Shown: positions 22,702-29,490 of the stretch, piece after piece | How positions within the stretch are numbered: position 1 is the stretch's first letter | Layout: every line of letters begins with the position of its first letter | Origin: a bacterium | GTDB lineage: Bacteria; UBP15; UBA6099 | Direction: 5' to 3' | Length of the DNA: 32,627 bases | NCBI GenBank assembly: GCA_022709505.1 | Contig: JAKLIR010000002.1 | Span: forward strand, 1-32,627 | The notes under the pieces: generated by a model | Database searches by the model: none | The model's input: the letters and a program-made list of their open reading frames with translations, nothing else | What the model was told of the DNA's origin: nothing | Made by a program: the position numbers and the translations under genes

Positions 22702-24063
22702 TCAGCCGCCGCGCGCGCGGCCCGGGGTCAATCCCGCTATATATTTTTCGACATCGAACTTCGACGCGCAACCTTTCCAGTTCATGAACCTTATCTTGCC
22801 GAACACTTTGCGCTCCGGCCATGGGCGGTCGTGGACTCCTCCGACGCACCATGCGATTCCGGCGTACCCGTTCGGATCGCGGCCGTCCAATTCGTATTTA
22901 TCATTGAGATAGATCGCCGTCCTCATCGCCTGCTCCGGCGTCTCGCTCCATTCGAGAATCTTTTTCCCCCAGTACATCCTCATATATCCGTGCATCCTTC
23001 CGGCGGCGACCATGCCGGCCTGCGCAGCGTTCCACAATTCATCGTGCGTGCGCGCTCCTTCGAACTCTTCCGTCGTGTAGATATATTCCCTCGCATCCTT
23101 TAAATGATCGTTTAACGTTTCGCGCGCCCAAGCCGGGAAACCGCGCGGCGAATCATAAAAAGGATTGTAGAGGCAGAAGTTATCCGCAAGCTCGCGCCGG
23201 ACGATCAATTCTTCGAGGAAAGCCGCCGCGGCCGCCGCATCGCCGCGACGTACTGTTTCGACAGCCACCCTCTGCGCCGATATCTGCCCGAAATGCAGGT
23301 AAGGGGAAAGACCCGACTGCGCGTCCTCATTCGGATCGTTTCTCGCCTCGTCGTATTTTGAAAGTCCTTGATCGAGAAACGAAGACAGCGCCGCCCGCGC
23401 GGCTTTTTCCCCGGGAACGATCTCTTTTACAGCCGGGATGGAGGGGGCCGCGCCGAGACTCTTCAAGAGCCGTCTCCAGTCCGGCGGGTTCTTTTCACCC
23501 GGATATTCGCCGGGATGCTTTTTCACCGCGGGCGGAAGATCGTCGAGGAAATCGCCTATCCGTTTTTTTATCTTCGGGCGGATCGTGTATGCTCCGTATT
23601 CGAGCTTTCCTGACACCGCGCGACAGGGAATTATGTTGTGCGCGTCAACCTCTAAAAAAGGAATCTTAAGCCGTGCCGCCGCCTCGAACCGCCATTCCAT
23701 TTTGATGCGCAACGGATCGAAATCCGATACGATCGCACCGGGCTTTATTCGTTTCGCGAATCGGACGATCTCCTCCGCCGGATTTCCCGCGAGCACTTTG
23801 AAAGCGATGTTCAGCCGGCGAAGTCTGCTCTCCAGTTGCGCGAGCCCCGCGAGCATGAACTCGTATTGCCGCGCCGCCGCGCCGAGAAAATTCGGGCTGA
23901 GGCAGAAAACGACGAATAGCGGACTTCCCGCGGAGAGCGCGAGAGACTGTGCGTATGAAAGCGCCCAGTTGTCCGCAACCCGCTGGTCTCTGCTCATCCA
24001 ATACAGAACGGGTCCGGTGGTTTGTGCTCCTTCTTTCAAGACTGTGACTCGCGCCGGATTCAT
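22702..24063 (-). CDS. Class II deoxyribodipyrimidine photolyase
   Basis: The protein has 453 residues from the ATG at 24063 (an upstream ATG at 24102 adds 13 residues that look non-family). It has the class II features: YWMSRDQRVADNWALSYA near the N-terminus for the photolyase-homology domain, and the FAD-binding helical domain ending in ARTHDELWNAAQ, MHGYMRMYWGKKILEW and DGRDPNGYAGIAWCVGG. It repairs UV-induced cyclobutane pyrimidine dimers using light, with reduced FAD as cofactor. No ribosome binding site precedes the ATG, but a TAGAAT box lies only seven bases upstream (24071-24076), so the mRNA could be leaderless. It is the first gene of a two-gene operon with the thioesterase, divergent from the peptide cassette. 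Confidence 0.92.
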   Translation of the reverse strand: MNPARVTVLKEGAQTTGPVLYWMSRDQRVADNWALSYAQSLALSAGSPLFVVFCLSPNFLGAAARQYEFMLAGLAQLESRLRRLNIAFKVLAGNPAEEIVRFAKRIKPGAIVSDFDPLRIKMEWRFEAAARLKIPFLEVDAHNIIPCRAVSGKLEYGAYTIRPKIKKRIGDFLDDLPPAVKKHPGEYPGEKNPPDWRRLLKSLGAAPSIPAVKEIVPGEKAARAALSSFLDQGLSKYDEARNDPNEDAQSGLSPYLHFGQISAQRVAVETVRRGDAAAAAAFLEELIVRRELADNFCLYNPFYDSPRGFPAWARETLNDHLKDAREYIYTTEEFEGARTHDELWNAAQAGMVAAGRMHGYMRMYWGKKILEWSETPEQAMRTAIYLNDKYELDGRDPNGYAGIAWCVGGVHDRPWPERKVFGKIRFMNWKGCASKFDVEKYIAGLTPGRARGG

Positions 24064-24119
24064 AAAGGATATTCTATCACTCCGGGCCGGGAGAGACAGC
24101 ATTGCCGGCCTGAATGATT

Positions 24120-24153
24120 CGATTTCAACCCACGTTAGTGAAAAATGCAGGCC
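24120..24153 (+). repeat. Fragment of the ~173-bp repeat (right end only)
   Basis: These 34 bases match the right end of the repeat copy at 25587-25620 at 28 positions, in the same orientation, including TTTCAACCCAC and GAAAAATGC. The left and central hairpins are absent. It lies between the photolyase and the kinase gene, just upstream of the kinase promoter, and so marks the left side of the peptide cassette. Confidence 0.6.
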
Positions 24154-24188
24154 GAAGAAAAATCAAACTGTCCCGGCCGCATCGTGGT

Positions 24189-24216
24189 TTGACATCGAAT
24201 CGGGGCATAATATAAG
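24189..24216 (+). promoter_or_regulatory. Strong sigma70-type promoter for the kinase/PqqD genes
   Basis: A perfect TTGACA (24189-24194) and TATAAG (24211-24216, five of six) are separated by 16 bases. The expected start near 24223 gives a short leader with GGAG (24230-24233) before the ATG at 24241. This is the best promoter in the window. Confidence 0.65.
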
Positions 24217-24240
24217 GTAAGTTCGGCTTGGAGAAAGAAA

Positions 24241-25074
24241 ATGGCTGAAAGAATCGAAATCGACGCCGGTGGATTGCGGTTGGGGATAACGACCGCCGAG
24301 TCGAACTTGGTTCGGCCGGTATTGGTTCATACCGTCGCGAGCCGCCGCGATCCAGATTTCATGCTCGAAGTTGTTTCGAAACAAGAGGTGCGCCTCGGCC
24401 GCGGGTTTGAAATCGAACAAAAGGGCGATTGCTTCCTGTTCGGGATGCAGGGTGTCGATTGCCGGCTTGACATAGGAAAGAGAGAGGGAAAGCTTGATGT
24501 CGTTCCGGACGCGGGAGCGCTCGAGTATGCCATGAAAGTGATTATCTCCGTCCTCTTGCTCAACAGGGGCGGGGCGATCTTTCATGCGGCTGGAATCATT
24601 GTGGGCGGCGCGGGTTTGGTGTTCGCGGGTCCGCACGCGGCCGGAAAAAGCACGGTTGCATCTTATGCGCTTGAAAAAGGGCTCACCGTCATCGATGATG
24701 AAAACATAATTATCGCGAGGGCGGCGGACGGCCGGTTCCGGCTGTTCGCGATGCCGTTCGAGGGTCGGGTGGGCGGGGCTGATGCGTATGGCTTGAGAGA
24801 AGGGCATTCTCTGTCGGCGATCTTTTTCCCGAGGCACGGAAACGGCGCTGCTGAAACAGTAAAATTGACCGGAACCGCCGCGGCGAACAAAGTTTTTGAA
24901 AACGTCTGTTATTTACCACCTGAAAGAGGTATCATTGGCCTATCTCTGGAAGTCATTGATGCGCTGATAAAAAACATACCGATCGCCGACTTGTGCTATG
25001 CCCTTGATGAAAGGGAGAGCCTATGGGATGAAACGGGGAGATTTGTGGAAGAAAATTTACATTCATTCGCCTGA
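24241..25074 (+). CDS. HPr-kinase-like P-loop kinase of a RiPP cassette (HprK-related kinase A type)
   Basis: This 277-residue protein has a C-terminal half resembling HPr kinase/phosphorylase: FHAAGIIVGGAGLVFAGPHAAGKST contains the conserved His and a Walker A loop (Gly130 to Thr138, with Lys136), followed by VIDDENIII with the acidic pair that binds metal in HprK. The HprK C-terminal phosphorylase loop is not visible, and the Glu after the P-loop Ser is Thr. HprK homologues of this size occur next to PqqD-like proteins in lasso-peptide clusters, where some phosphorylate a C-terminal serine of the peptide, and in a poorly known HprK-related/PqqD system. The PqqD-like gene overlaps its 3' end, so they are co-translated. 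Its substrate is probably a peptide, perhaps the precursor at 26679, but that is inference. Confidence 0.8.
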   Translation: MAERIEIDAGGLRLGITTAESNLVRPVLVHTVASRRDPDFMLEVVSKQEVRLGRGFEIEQKGDCFLFGMQGVDCRLDIGKREGKLDVVPDAGALEYAMKVIISVLLLNRGGAIFHAAGIIVGGAGLVFAGPHAAGKSTVASYALEKGLTVIDDENIIIARAADGRFRLFAMPFEGRVGGADAYGLREGHSLSAIFFPRHGNGAAETVKLTGTAAANKVFENVCYLPPERGIIGLSLEVIDALIKNIPIADLCYALDERESLWDETGRFVEENLHSFA

Positions 25075-25318
25075 TTGCGCGTGGCGGGAGATCGGCGGCG
25101 AGGTTTTCATCGTCTCCTCCAAGTCCGGCGGCGTCCACATGCTGAATCCCGTGGCGTCTTTCATCTGGACCCACCTCGACGGAAACAGCACTGTCGCCGC
25201 CATTGCATCGGAACTTGAGAAGGAATTCGATGTGGAAAACAGCACAATCAATAAAGACATCCCGGAGTTCTTCGATGAAATGACTAAGATCGGTATTGTC
25301 TCCGAAAAGCAACTTTAA
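25028..25318 (+). CDS. PqqD-family peptide chaperone (RiPP recognition element)
   Basis: This protein has 96 residues from the ATG at 25028, which has AAGGGAG about ten bases upstream; in-frame ATGs at 24998 and 25007 are alternatives. It overlaps the kinase gene by 47 bases, showing tight coupling. The sequence fits PqqD: a short beta segment (GGEVFIVSSKSGGVHMLNPVA) and then three helices (ASFIWTHLDG, VAAIASELEKEFDV, KDIPEFFDEMTKIGIV). PqqD proteins form the winged-helix RiPP recognition element that binds the leader of a precursor peptide and hands it to a radical SAM maturase or other modifying enzyme. A radical SAM/SPASM gene and a small Cys-containing peptide follow. The likely leader ligand is the YEKP segment of that peptide. 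Confidence 0.85.
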   Translation: MKRGDLWKKIYIHSPDCAWREIGGEVFIVSSKSGGVHMLNPVASFIWTHLDGNSTVAAIASELEKEFDVENSTINKDIPEFFDEMTKIGIVSEKQL

Positions 25319-25447
25319 TCAGGGTTGAATCTTTTTCGCCCCCTCCGCGTGAGAAATCCATTTTGAAAGCTATTAAATAAATTTTCATAATCTCGAATAT
25401 TCCCCAATATACCTTTATGCCGGATTTTGTTTTATTCTTATTAAACT
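25319..25447. other. AT-rich spacer after the PqqD gene
   Basis: This 129-base stretch between the PqqD stop codon and the repeat copy is markedly AT-rich (for example ATTAAATAAATTTTCATAA near 25372). I see no gene, no convincing terminator and no consensus promoter in it. Confidence 0.5.
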
Positions 25448-25620
25448 GGATTTTTCACCAGAAAAATCCGGGAAATCGTAAAAAGGGCGATCTACGGTGT
25501 TGCATCATCGACTCGAACTCGGTCACATACTAAACAGTATGCTCCCTCGTTCTCGCTCGATACGCCTTGTATCTCATCCCTTTTTCCGATTTCAACCCAC
25601 ATTGGGGAAAAATGCGGGTT
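25448..25620 (+). repeat. ~173-bp three-hairpin dispersed repeat, copy 1
   Basis: The element has three inverted repeats: GGATTTTTC(25448-25456)/GAAAAATCC(25461-25469), CATACT(25526-25531)/AGTATG(25536-25541), and AACCCACATT(25594-25603)/AATGCGGGTT(25611-25620, one mismatch). Copy 2 at 26852-27025 has the same length, orientation and hairpins. No protein is encoded; it resembles a MITE or a REP-type composite element. The right-end hairpin contains the ATG at 25612 used by the radical SAM gene, so this copy forms that gene's 5' leader and could affect its expression. Confidence 0.8.
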
Positions 25621-26682
25621 AAAGGCGGTCGAAACGCTTTTTCAAGGAAAGAGGTTTCGGAGTTGGAGAGAGATTCGGTTCTCGAAAAAATGTACGAAGA
25701 AGCGGTGCGGCTCCGGCGGCTCCTATCAGTTCATTTCGAACTGACTCATAACTGCAATCTCAGATGCAAGCATTGTTACGTTTGTCCCTCGAAGGGATTG
25801 GAAATGGACGCCGATACCGTGATCCATGTGCTTGAGAAGATAGCGGAACGCGGCGCGCTTTTTTTGACTTTCACTGGCGGGGAGCCGCTGGTCCGGGAAG
25901 ATTTTTTTGAGATCGCGCTTGCGGCGAAGGCTCTCGGTTTCTCAATCCGGGTTTTTACAAATGGAACGCTGATCGGAGAGAAGGAAGCAGACATCTTTGG
26001 GGAAATTTCCCCGCTCGAAGTAGGGGTGAGCCTGTACGGAGCGAACCCGGAAACCCACGATTCAATTACCGGAGTGCCCGGCTCTTATCTGAAAACCCGC
26101 CTCGCGGCGGAGGCGCTCATTAAAAGAGGGGTGCGCGTCACTATTAAATCGGTAATCATGAAGCCGAATTTCGAGGAATACGGCGAACTGATCGACTATT
26201 CCAAGGGCATAGGCGCCAAATACCTGTTTGACATTACGGTTTTTCCGAAGGACGACGGAGACAAGCAACCGCTGGTGTTGCGGCTTGAGGACGAGCGGAT
26301 TGAAAAGATCTTTTTGGACCCAAGGCTGCGCGGTGCGGGCGGGGAGGGGCGCTCCGGTTGCCGCGGCCCGGTTTGCGACCTAAACACCGCATCGATCGCG
26401 ATATCCCCGGAAGGAGATATTTTCCCTTGTCTTCAGCTTCGGATTTCGCTTGGGAACGTAGCGGAGGGAGAGATAGATTCGGGCATATCGAAAATTACGG
26501 CTAAAGACGGCCCGATAAAGAGAATTTTAAAGGAAAATGAGTTGAAATTATGTTATAATTGCAATGTGAGGAAATATTGCACGAGGTGCCCCGGCCTCGC
26601 GCAGCTTGAAGATGGGGATGTCATGGGCCCTTCTTTGTGGGCTTGCAGAATCGCCGCATCAAGGGGGAAATCTCAGCAATGA
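25612..26682 (+). CDS. Radical SAM/SPASM peptide maturase
   Basis: This protein has 356 residues from the ATG at 25612; the frame is open upstream (TTG at 25567) but that part is repeat sequence. CNLRCKHC (Cys48, Cys52, Cys55) is the CxxxCxxC motif that binds the SAM-cleaving Fe-S cluster, and TGGEPLVRE (about 91-99) is the SAM-contacting GGEP motif. The C-terminal SPASM region has at least eight cysteines (CRGPVC, FPCLQ, LCYNCNVRKYCTRC, WACR), enough for two auxiliary Fe-S clusters. Such enzymes build thioether, C-C or epimerized residues in precursor peptides. The tiny gene at 26679 overlaps its stop codon by ATGA, so the peptide is the obvious substrate. The type of cross-link cannot be predicted. 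Confidence 0.85.
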   Translation: MRVKGGRNAFSRKEVSELERDSVLEKMYEEAVRLRRLLSVHFELTHNCNLRCKHCYVCPSKGLEMDADTVIHVLEKIAERGALFLTFTGGEPLVREDFFEIALAAKALGFSIRVFTNGTLIGEKEADIFGEISPLEVGVSLYGANPETHDSITGVPGSYLKTRLAAEALIKRGVRVTIKSVIMKPNFEEYGELIDYSKGIGAKYLFDITVFPKDDGDKQPLVLRLEDERIEKIFLDPRLRGAGGEGRSGCRGPVCDLNTASIAISPEGDIFPCLQLRISLGNVAEGEIDSGISKITAKDGPIKRILKENELKLCYNCNVRKYCTRCPGLAQLEDGDVMGPSLWACRIAASRGKSQQ

Positions 26683-26843
26683 ACCAAAATTCAGACAACA
26701 ATAGCCAAGGCTCGAAAAAACGCCCTTATGAAAAACCGACTATAAAATCCGGGACCATCAAAGACACTTTTCTTGCATGCGGCAAGTGTACTAACGGCCC
26801 CGTGGATCAATTCCTCTGTAATATTTTCCCGGAATTAAGCTGA
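26679..26843 (+). CDS. Putative RiPP precursor peptide, 54 residues, Cys-containing
   Basis: The ATG at 26679 overlaps the maturase stop in ATGA, a translational coupling typical of maturase-peptide pairs. The 54-residue product has a polar leader, a KKRPYEKPTI segment (residues 13-22), and a C-terminal core holding Cys34, Cys37 and Cys47 (CGKC, then LC). The YxxP motif with a following hydrophobic residue and Gly25 resembles leader motifs bound by PqqD-type recognition elements, for example in lasso peptides. There is no double-glycine cleavage site. The peptide ends in Ser54 (FPELS). In paeninodin-type lasso peptides a C-terminal serine is phosphorylated by an HprK-like kinase, so Ser54 is a candidate target. 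It may have been missed by automated annotation because of its size and overlap. Confidence 0.75.
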   Translation: MNQNSDNNSQGSKKRPYEKPTIKSGTIKDTFLACGKCTNGPVDQFLCNIFPELS

Positions 26844-26851
26844 ACTTACTC

Positions 26852-27025
26852 GGATTTTTCACCGGAAAAATCCGGGAAATTGTAAAAAAGAGCGATCCAC
26901 GGCGTTGCATCATCGACTCGAACTCGGTTACATACGAAGCAGTATGCTCTCTCGTTCTCGCTTGATGCGTCTTGTGTCTCATCTCTTTTTTCAATTTCAA
27001 CCCACCTTGGTAAAAGATGTGGGCT
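26852..27025 (+). repeat. ~173-bp three-hairpin dispersed repeat, copy 2
   Basis: Same orientation and length as copy 1, with GGATTTTTC(26852-26860)/GAAAAATCC(26865-26873), CATAC(26931-26935)/GTATG(26942-26946), and a degenerate right-end pair around CAACCCACCTT and AGATGTGGGCT. The two copies share long identical islands such as GCATCATCGACTCGAACTCGG. It begins eight bases after the precursor stop codon, where it could act as a terminator-like or RNA-stabilizing structure. Confidence 0.8.
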
Positions 27026-27140
27026 AATTACAATTTAATTTTTGAATGCTTTTATTTTGGGTATAATTTTTCAGTTGGTTTTAATTTATTAATTTATATA
27101 TATCATATATTGAATACTAAAAGGGATTGAAAAGCAGAAA
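27026..27140 (+). promoter_or_regulatory. AT-rich promoter region of the nucleotidyltransferase gene
   Basis: This stretch is extremely AT-rich, unlike the genome around it. It contains a perfect TATAAT at 27062-27067 without a well-placed -35 box. The gene's ATG (27141) is 74 bases further down, with AAGGGA at 27121-27126 as a rather distant ribosome binding site. I see no gene here. Confidence 0.4.
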
Positions 27141-29465
27141 ATGACGAAAAGGAATAGACACGAAAACATTACGGCAGCCAGAAAGCTGCTTTTTTCTCTA
27201 ATGAAAGCCGAAACCGATCAGAAAGCCGCTCCCGCGGTCTTGGAGGAAATTAGAAAAGGCATCCCTTGGAATGACGTGATCAGAGACGGAGTCGCGCCTT
27301 ATGTTTATGACATAATCAGAAAAATCGGCCTCGAAAAAGAGATTCCTGACTCGGCCGGAACGGCGCTTGAGAAAAGATTCGTTGAAAACACCTGTAGAAA
27401 CATCATCATGATGGAAGAACTTGAAATAATTGTGAAATCACTAAACGCAGAGGGAATCGTCCCGGTGCTTCTCAAAGGCGCGGCGCTCGTTCTAAGCGGT
27501 GCATATTCACACCCCGGCCACAGGTGGATGAAAGATATGGACATACTTGTCCGCCGGGAGCAGTTTGAAGCGGCGTCCGCCGCACTGACCAAGGCTGGAT
27601 ATTCAGGGGCGGGTTCGAGAGGCCACCACAAGGCATTTTCCGTGATGCGGGAATTCCCCATTGTTCTGGAACTTCATAAAAAGTTTTTCAATCCCGACAA
27701 TCCCATACATCGTTTTGCTTTCGATCTGCCCGAAGAAGAATTCATTGACAGAGCAACGAAAATAGATATAAATGGAATGTCTGTTATGTTTTTGACGGAG
27801 GAAGATAATTTATTATATCTTTTATGTCATGCCGCGAAGGAGGGACTTGGAAGTTTTAAATTATTGGTCGATATCCACAAATCGAAGATTGAAGATGAAG
27901 GTAAAGACCAATTGTTTGGAAATTATTGTGAAATATACAAAATACATAAATCTATATATAATTTAAAAGATATTATAGAAATGTCTGTTAATGGTGGTTG
28001 CGTTTTGGGGAATCCCGGCGGCGGGATTGAAAACGAGTTGCCGGAGAAACTCGGGAAATACGGCGAGGCGTTGGATTTAGGAAAAAACGAGGTTCCTGAT
28101 AGTTTCGGCCCATTAAGACAAATGGGCTCTATCAGGGGAGCGGCGCGGAAAGCAAAGGCTATGCTTGGAATACCATTCTATATTCTGTTTAAGAGAAAAA
28201 GTAACCTTAAATTAGTAAATTTTGCCATATTCGGGATTATTCTCGCTTCCATTTTGTCTTTCACCGGCATGGCCGCGAATGCGGCAAAACCCCTGCAAGC
28301 GGAAGTTCTTCACAGCGGACTCAACATCAAAAGCGGAGCGCCGGTGCTTCTCATTAATCAAGGGTCGGAAAAAGGGATCAGAAAGGGAGAAGAGTACGAA
28401 GTATCGATTGCCGGCAGAAGGATAGGGATTTTGCACATCAGTAATACTTTGCCGGAAAGCGCCGTCGGCGAATTCGATTCCATATTCAACGAACCGGCCC
28501 CGCGGATAGGCGCGAAAATCAACATATCTTTACTCGGAGGGCAGGACTCGTCGGACACGAGGTCCGGAGGGGGGCCCGAAAACAACGAGATACCCGAAGC
28601 TCTTAAAAAAGGATACAAATTGGGCGCTTCGGATGTGCTTGCCATAACCACCATTCCCGAAAATAAATTGCCGCACAGCGTGACCGTTCGACCGGATGGG
28701 ATGATATCTCTTCCATACGTGGGGCTTATTGCCGCGGCCGGTCGCACTCAGTTCGAAATCAGCGAAGAAATAAGGTTGAAGCTTAAAAAAGATTTCAAAG
28801 ACCCGTGGGTCGAAGCTACGGTTACGGAGTATCACAGCAAGACGGTCCGCGTCCTCGGAGAAGTTAACAAACCGACTCTTCAAGGCGGGGGAGAGGGCGA
28901 ATATTCGTTAAAAGAAAACGTCAGGCTGATCGATTTCGTGGCGAAGATAGGCGGGCTCGGTGAAAAGGCCGACGTAAAGAGGTTGCGACTGATCAGGCGG
29001 AACAGCGACAGCGTAAATCTCGATCTAACTAAGGCCATTGAGGAGCCGAACTCGGAAATGAATGTCATGCTCGAGGACGGGGACGTGATATACGTTCCGA
29101 CGATCTCCGAGAGCGAAAGAGTCCGGGTGATGATGCTCGGTCAGATCGGGAAACAGGGCATGATCGAGCTGGACCCCGCGAAGACGACGATCATGGATGC
29201 GATTTCGACGGCGGAAGGACTCTCGACGAACGCGGCGCTCGACCAGATTTTCGTGGTTCGCATGGAAGGCAAGCAACAGACTGTAACACAGTTGAGACTG
29301 GACAAGATCAAGCGCGGATTGGCCGACATCGGATTCCAAGTTCAGAACGGAGACATCATTTACTTTGCTTCCGTGAAAACGAAGAAGCCGCTCGACAGGC
29401 TGAACGATTTGCTAAAAGACATAATCCCGTCGCTCAATTTCATACTTCTTATCGACAGACTTTGA
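27141..29465 (+). CDS. Fusion of NTP_transf_5 nucleotidyltransferase and polysaccharide export (OPX/SLBB) protein
   Basis: This 774-residue open frame joins two unrelated parts. Residues 1 to about 290 look like the NTP_transf_5 nucleotidyltransferase family: LLKGAALVLSGAY (about 110-122), then HRWMKDMDILV with the metal-binding Asp132 and Asp134, then VLELHKK and a long helical tail. Residues 358-382 form one hydrophobic helix followed by AANAAKP, which looks like a signal peptide. About 384-465 is a small beta domain. From about 490 comes the Poly_export domain (YKLGASDVLAITTIPEN, DGMISLPYVG), then two SLBB segments (about 575-650 and 680-740) and a C-terminal amphipathic helix, as in Wza/KpsD-type exporters. 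Base composition also changes: the first ~900 bases are AT-rich, the OPX part is not. The frame has no stop at the junction, though an internal ATG near 28159 could start a separate OPX protein. A gene fusion, recombination product or misassembly are all possible. Confidence 0.8.
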   Translation: MTKRNRHENITAARKLLFSLMKAETDQKAAPAVLEEIRKGIPWNDVIRDGVAPYVYDIIRKIGLEKEIPDSAGTALEKRFVENTCRNIIMMEELEIIVKSLNAEGIVPVLLKGAALVLSGAYSHPGHRWMKDMDILVRREQFEAASAALTKAGYSGAGSRGHHKAFSVMREFPIVLELHKKFFNPDNPIHRFAFDLPEEEFIDRATKIDINGMSVMFLTEEDNLLYLLCHAAKEGLGSFKLLVDIHKSKIEDEGKDQLFGNYCEIYKIHKSIYNLKDIIEMSVNGGCVLGNPGGGIENELPEKLGKYGEALDLGKNEVPDSFGPLRQMGSIRGAARKAKAMLGIPFYILFKRKSNLKLVNFAIFGIILASILSFTGMAANAAKPLQAEVLHSGLNIKSGAPVLLINQGSEKGIRKGEEYEVSIAGRRIGILHISNTLPESAVGEFDSIFNEPAPRIGAKINISLLGGQDSSDTRSGGGPENNEIPEALKKGYKLGASDVLAITTIPENKLPHSVTVRPDGMISLPYVGLIAAAGRTQFEISEEIRLKLKKDFKDPWVEATVTEYHSKTVRVLGEVNKPTLQGGGEGEYSLKENVRLIDFVAKIGGLGEKADVKRLRLIRRNSDSVNLDLTKAIEEPNSEMNVMLEDGDVIYVPTISESERVRVMMLGQIGKQGMIELDPAKTTIMDAISTAEGLSTNAALDQIFVVRMEGKQQTVTQLRLDKIKRGLADIGFQVQNGDIIYFASVKTKKPLDRLNDLLKDIIPSLNFILLIDRL

Positions 29466-29490
29466 GAGCGGCGCGGCGGTTGGGGCGAAA

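Noticed and set aside
22243-23103. A 286-codon open frame on the plus strand
   Set aside because: Antisense to the thioesterase and photolyase genes, both with clear family motifs.
25448-25620. An insertion sequence or riboswitch
   Set aside because: Too short for a transposase and repeated elsewhere with the same ends, so a dispersed structured repeat is a better description; no known riboswitch core was recognized.
24241-26843. A lasso peptide cluster
   Set aside because: The kinase and PqqD-like protein fit, but there is no asparagine-synthetase-like lasso cyclase or B2 protease, and a radical SAM/SPASM enzyme is present instead.
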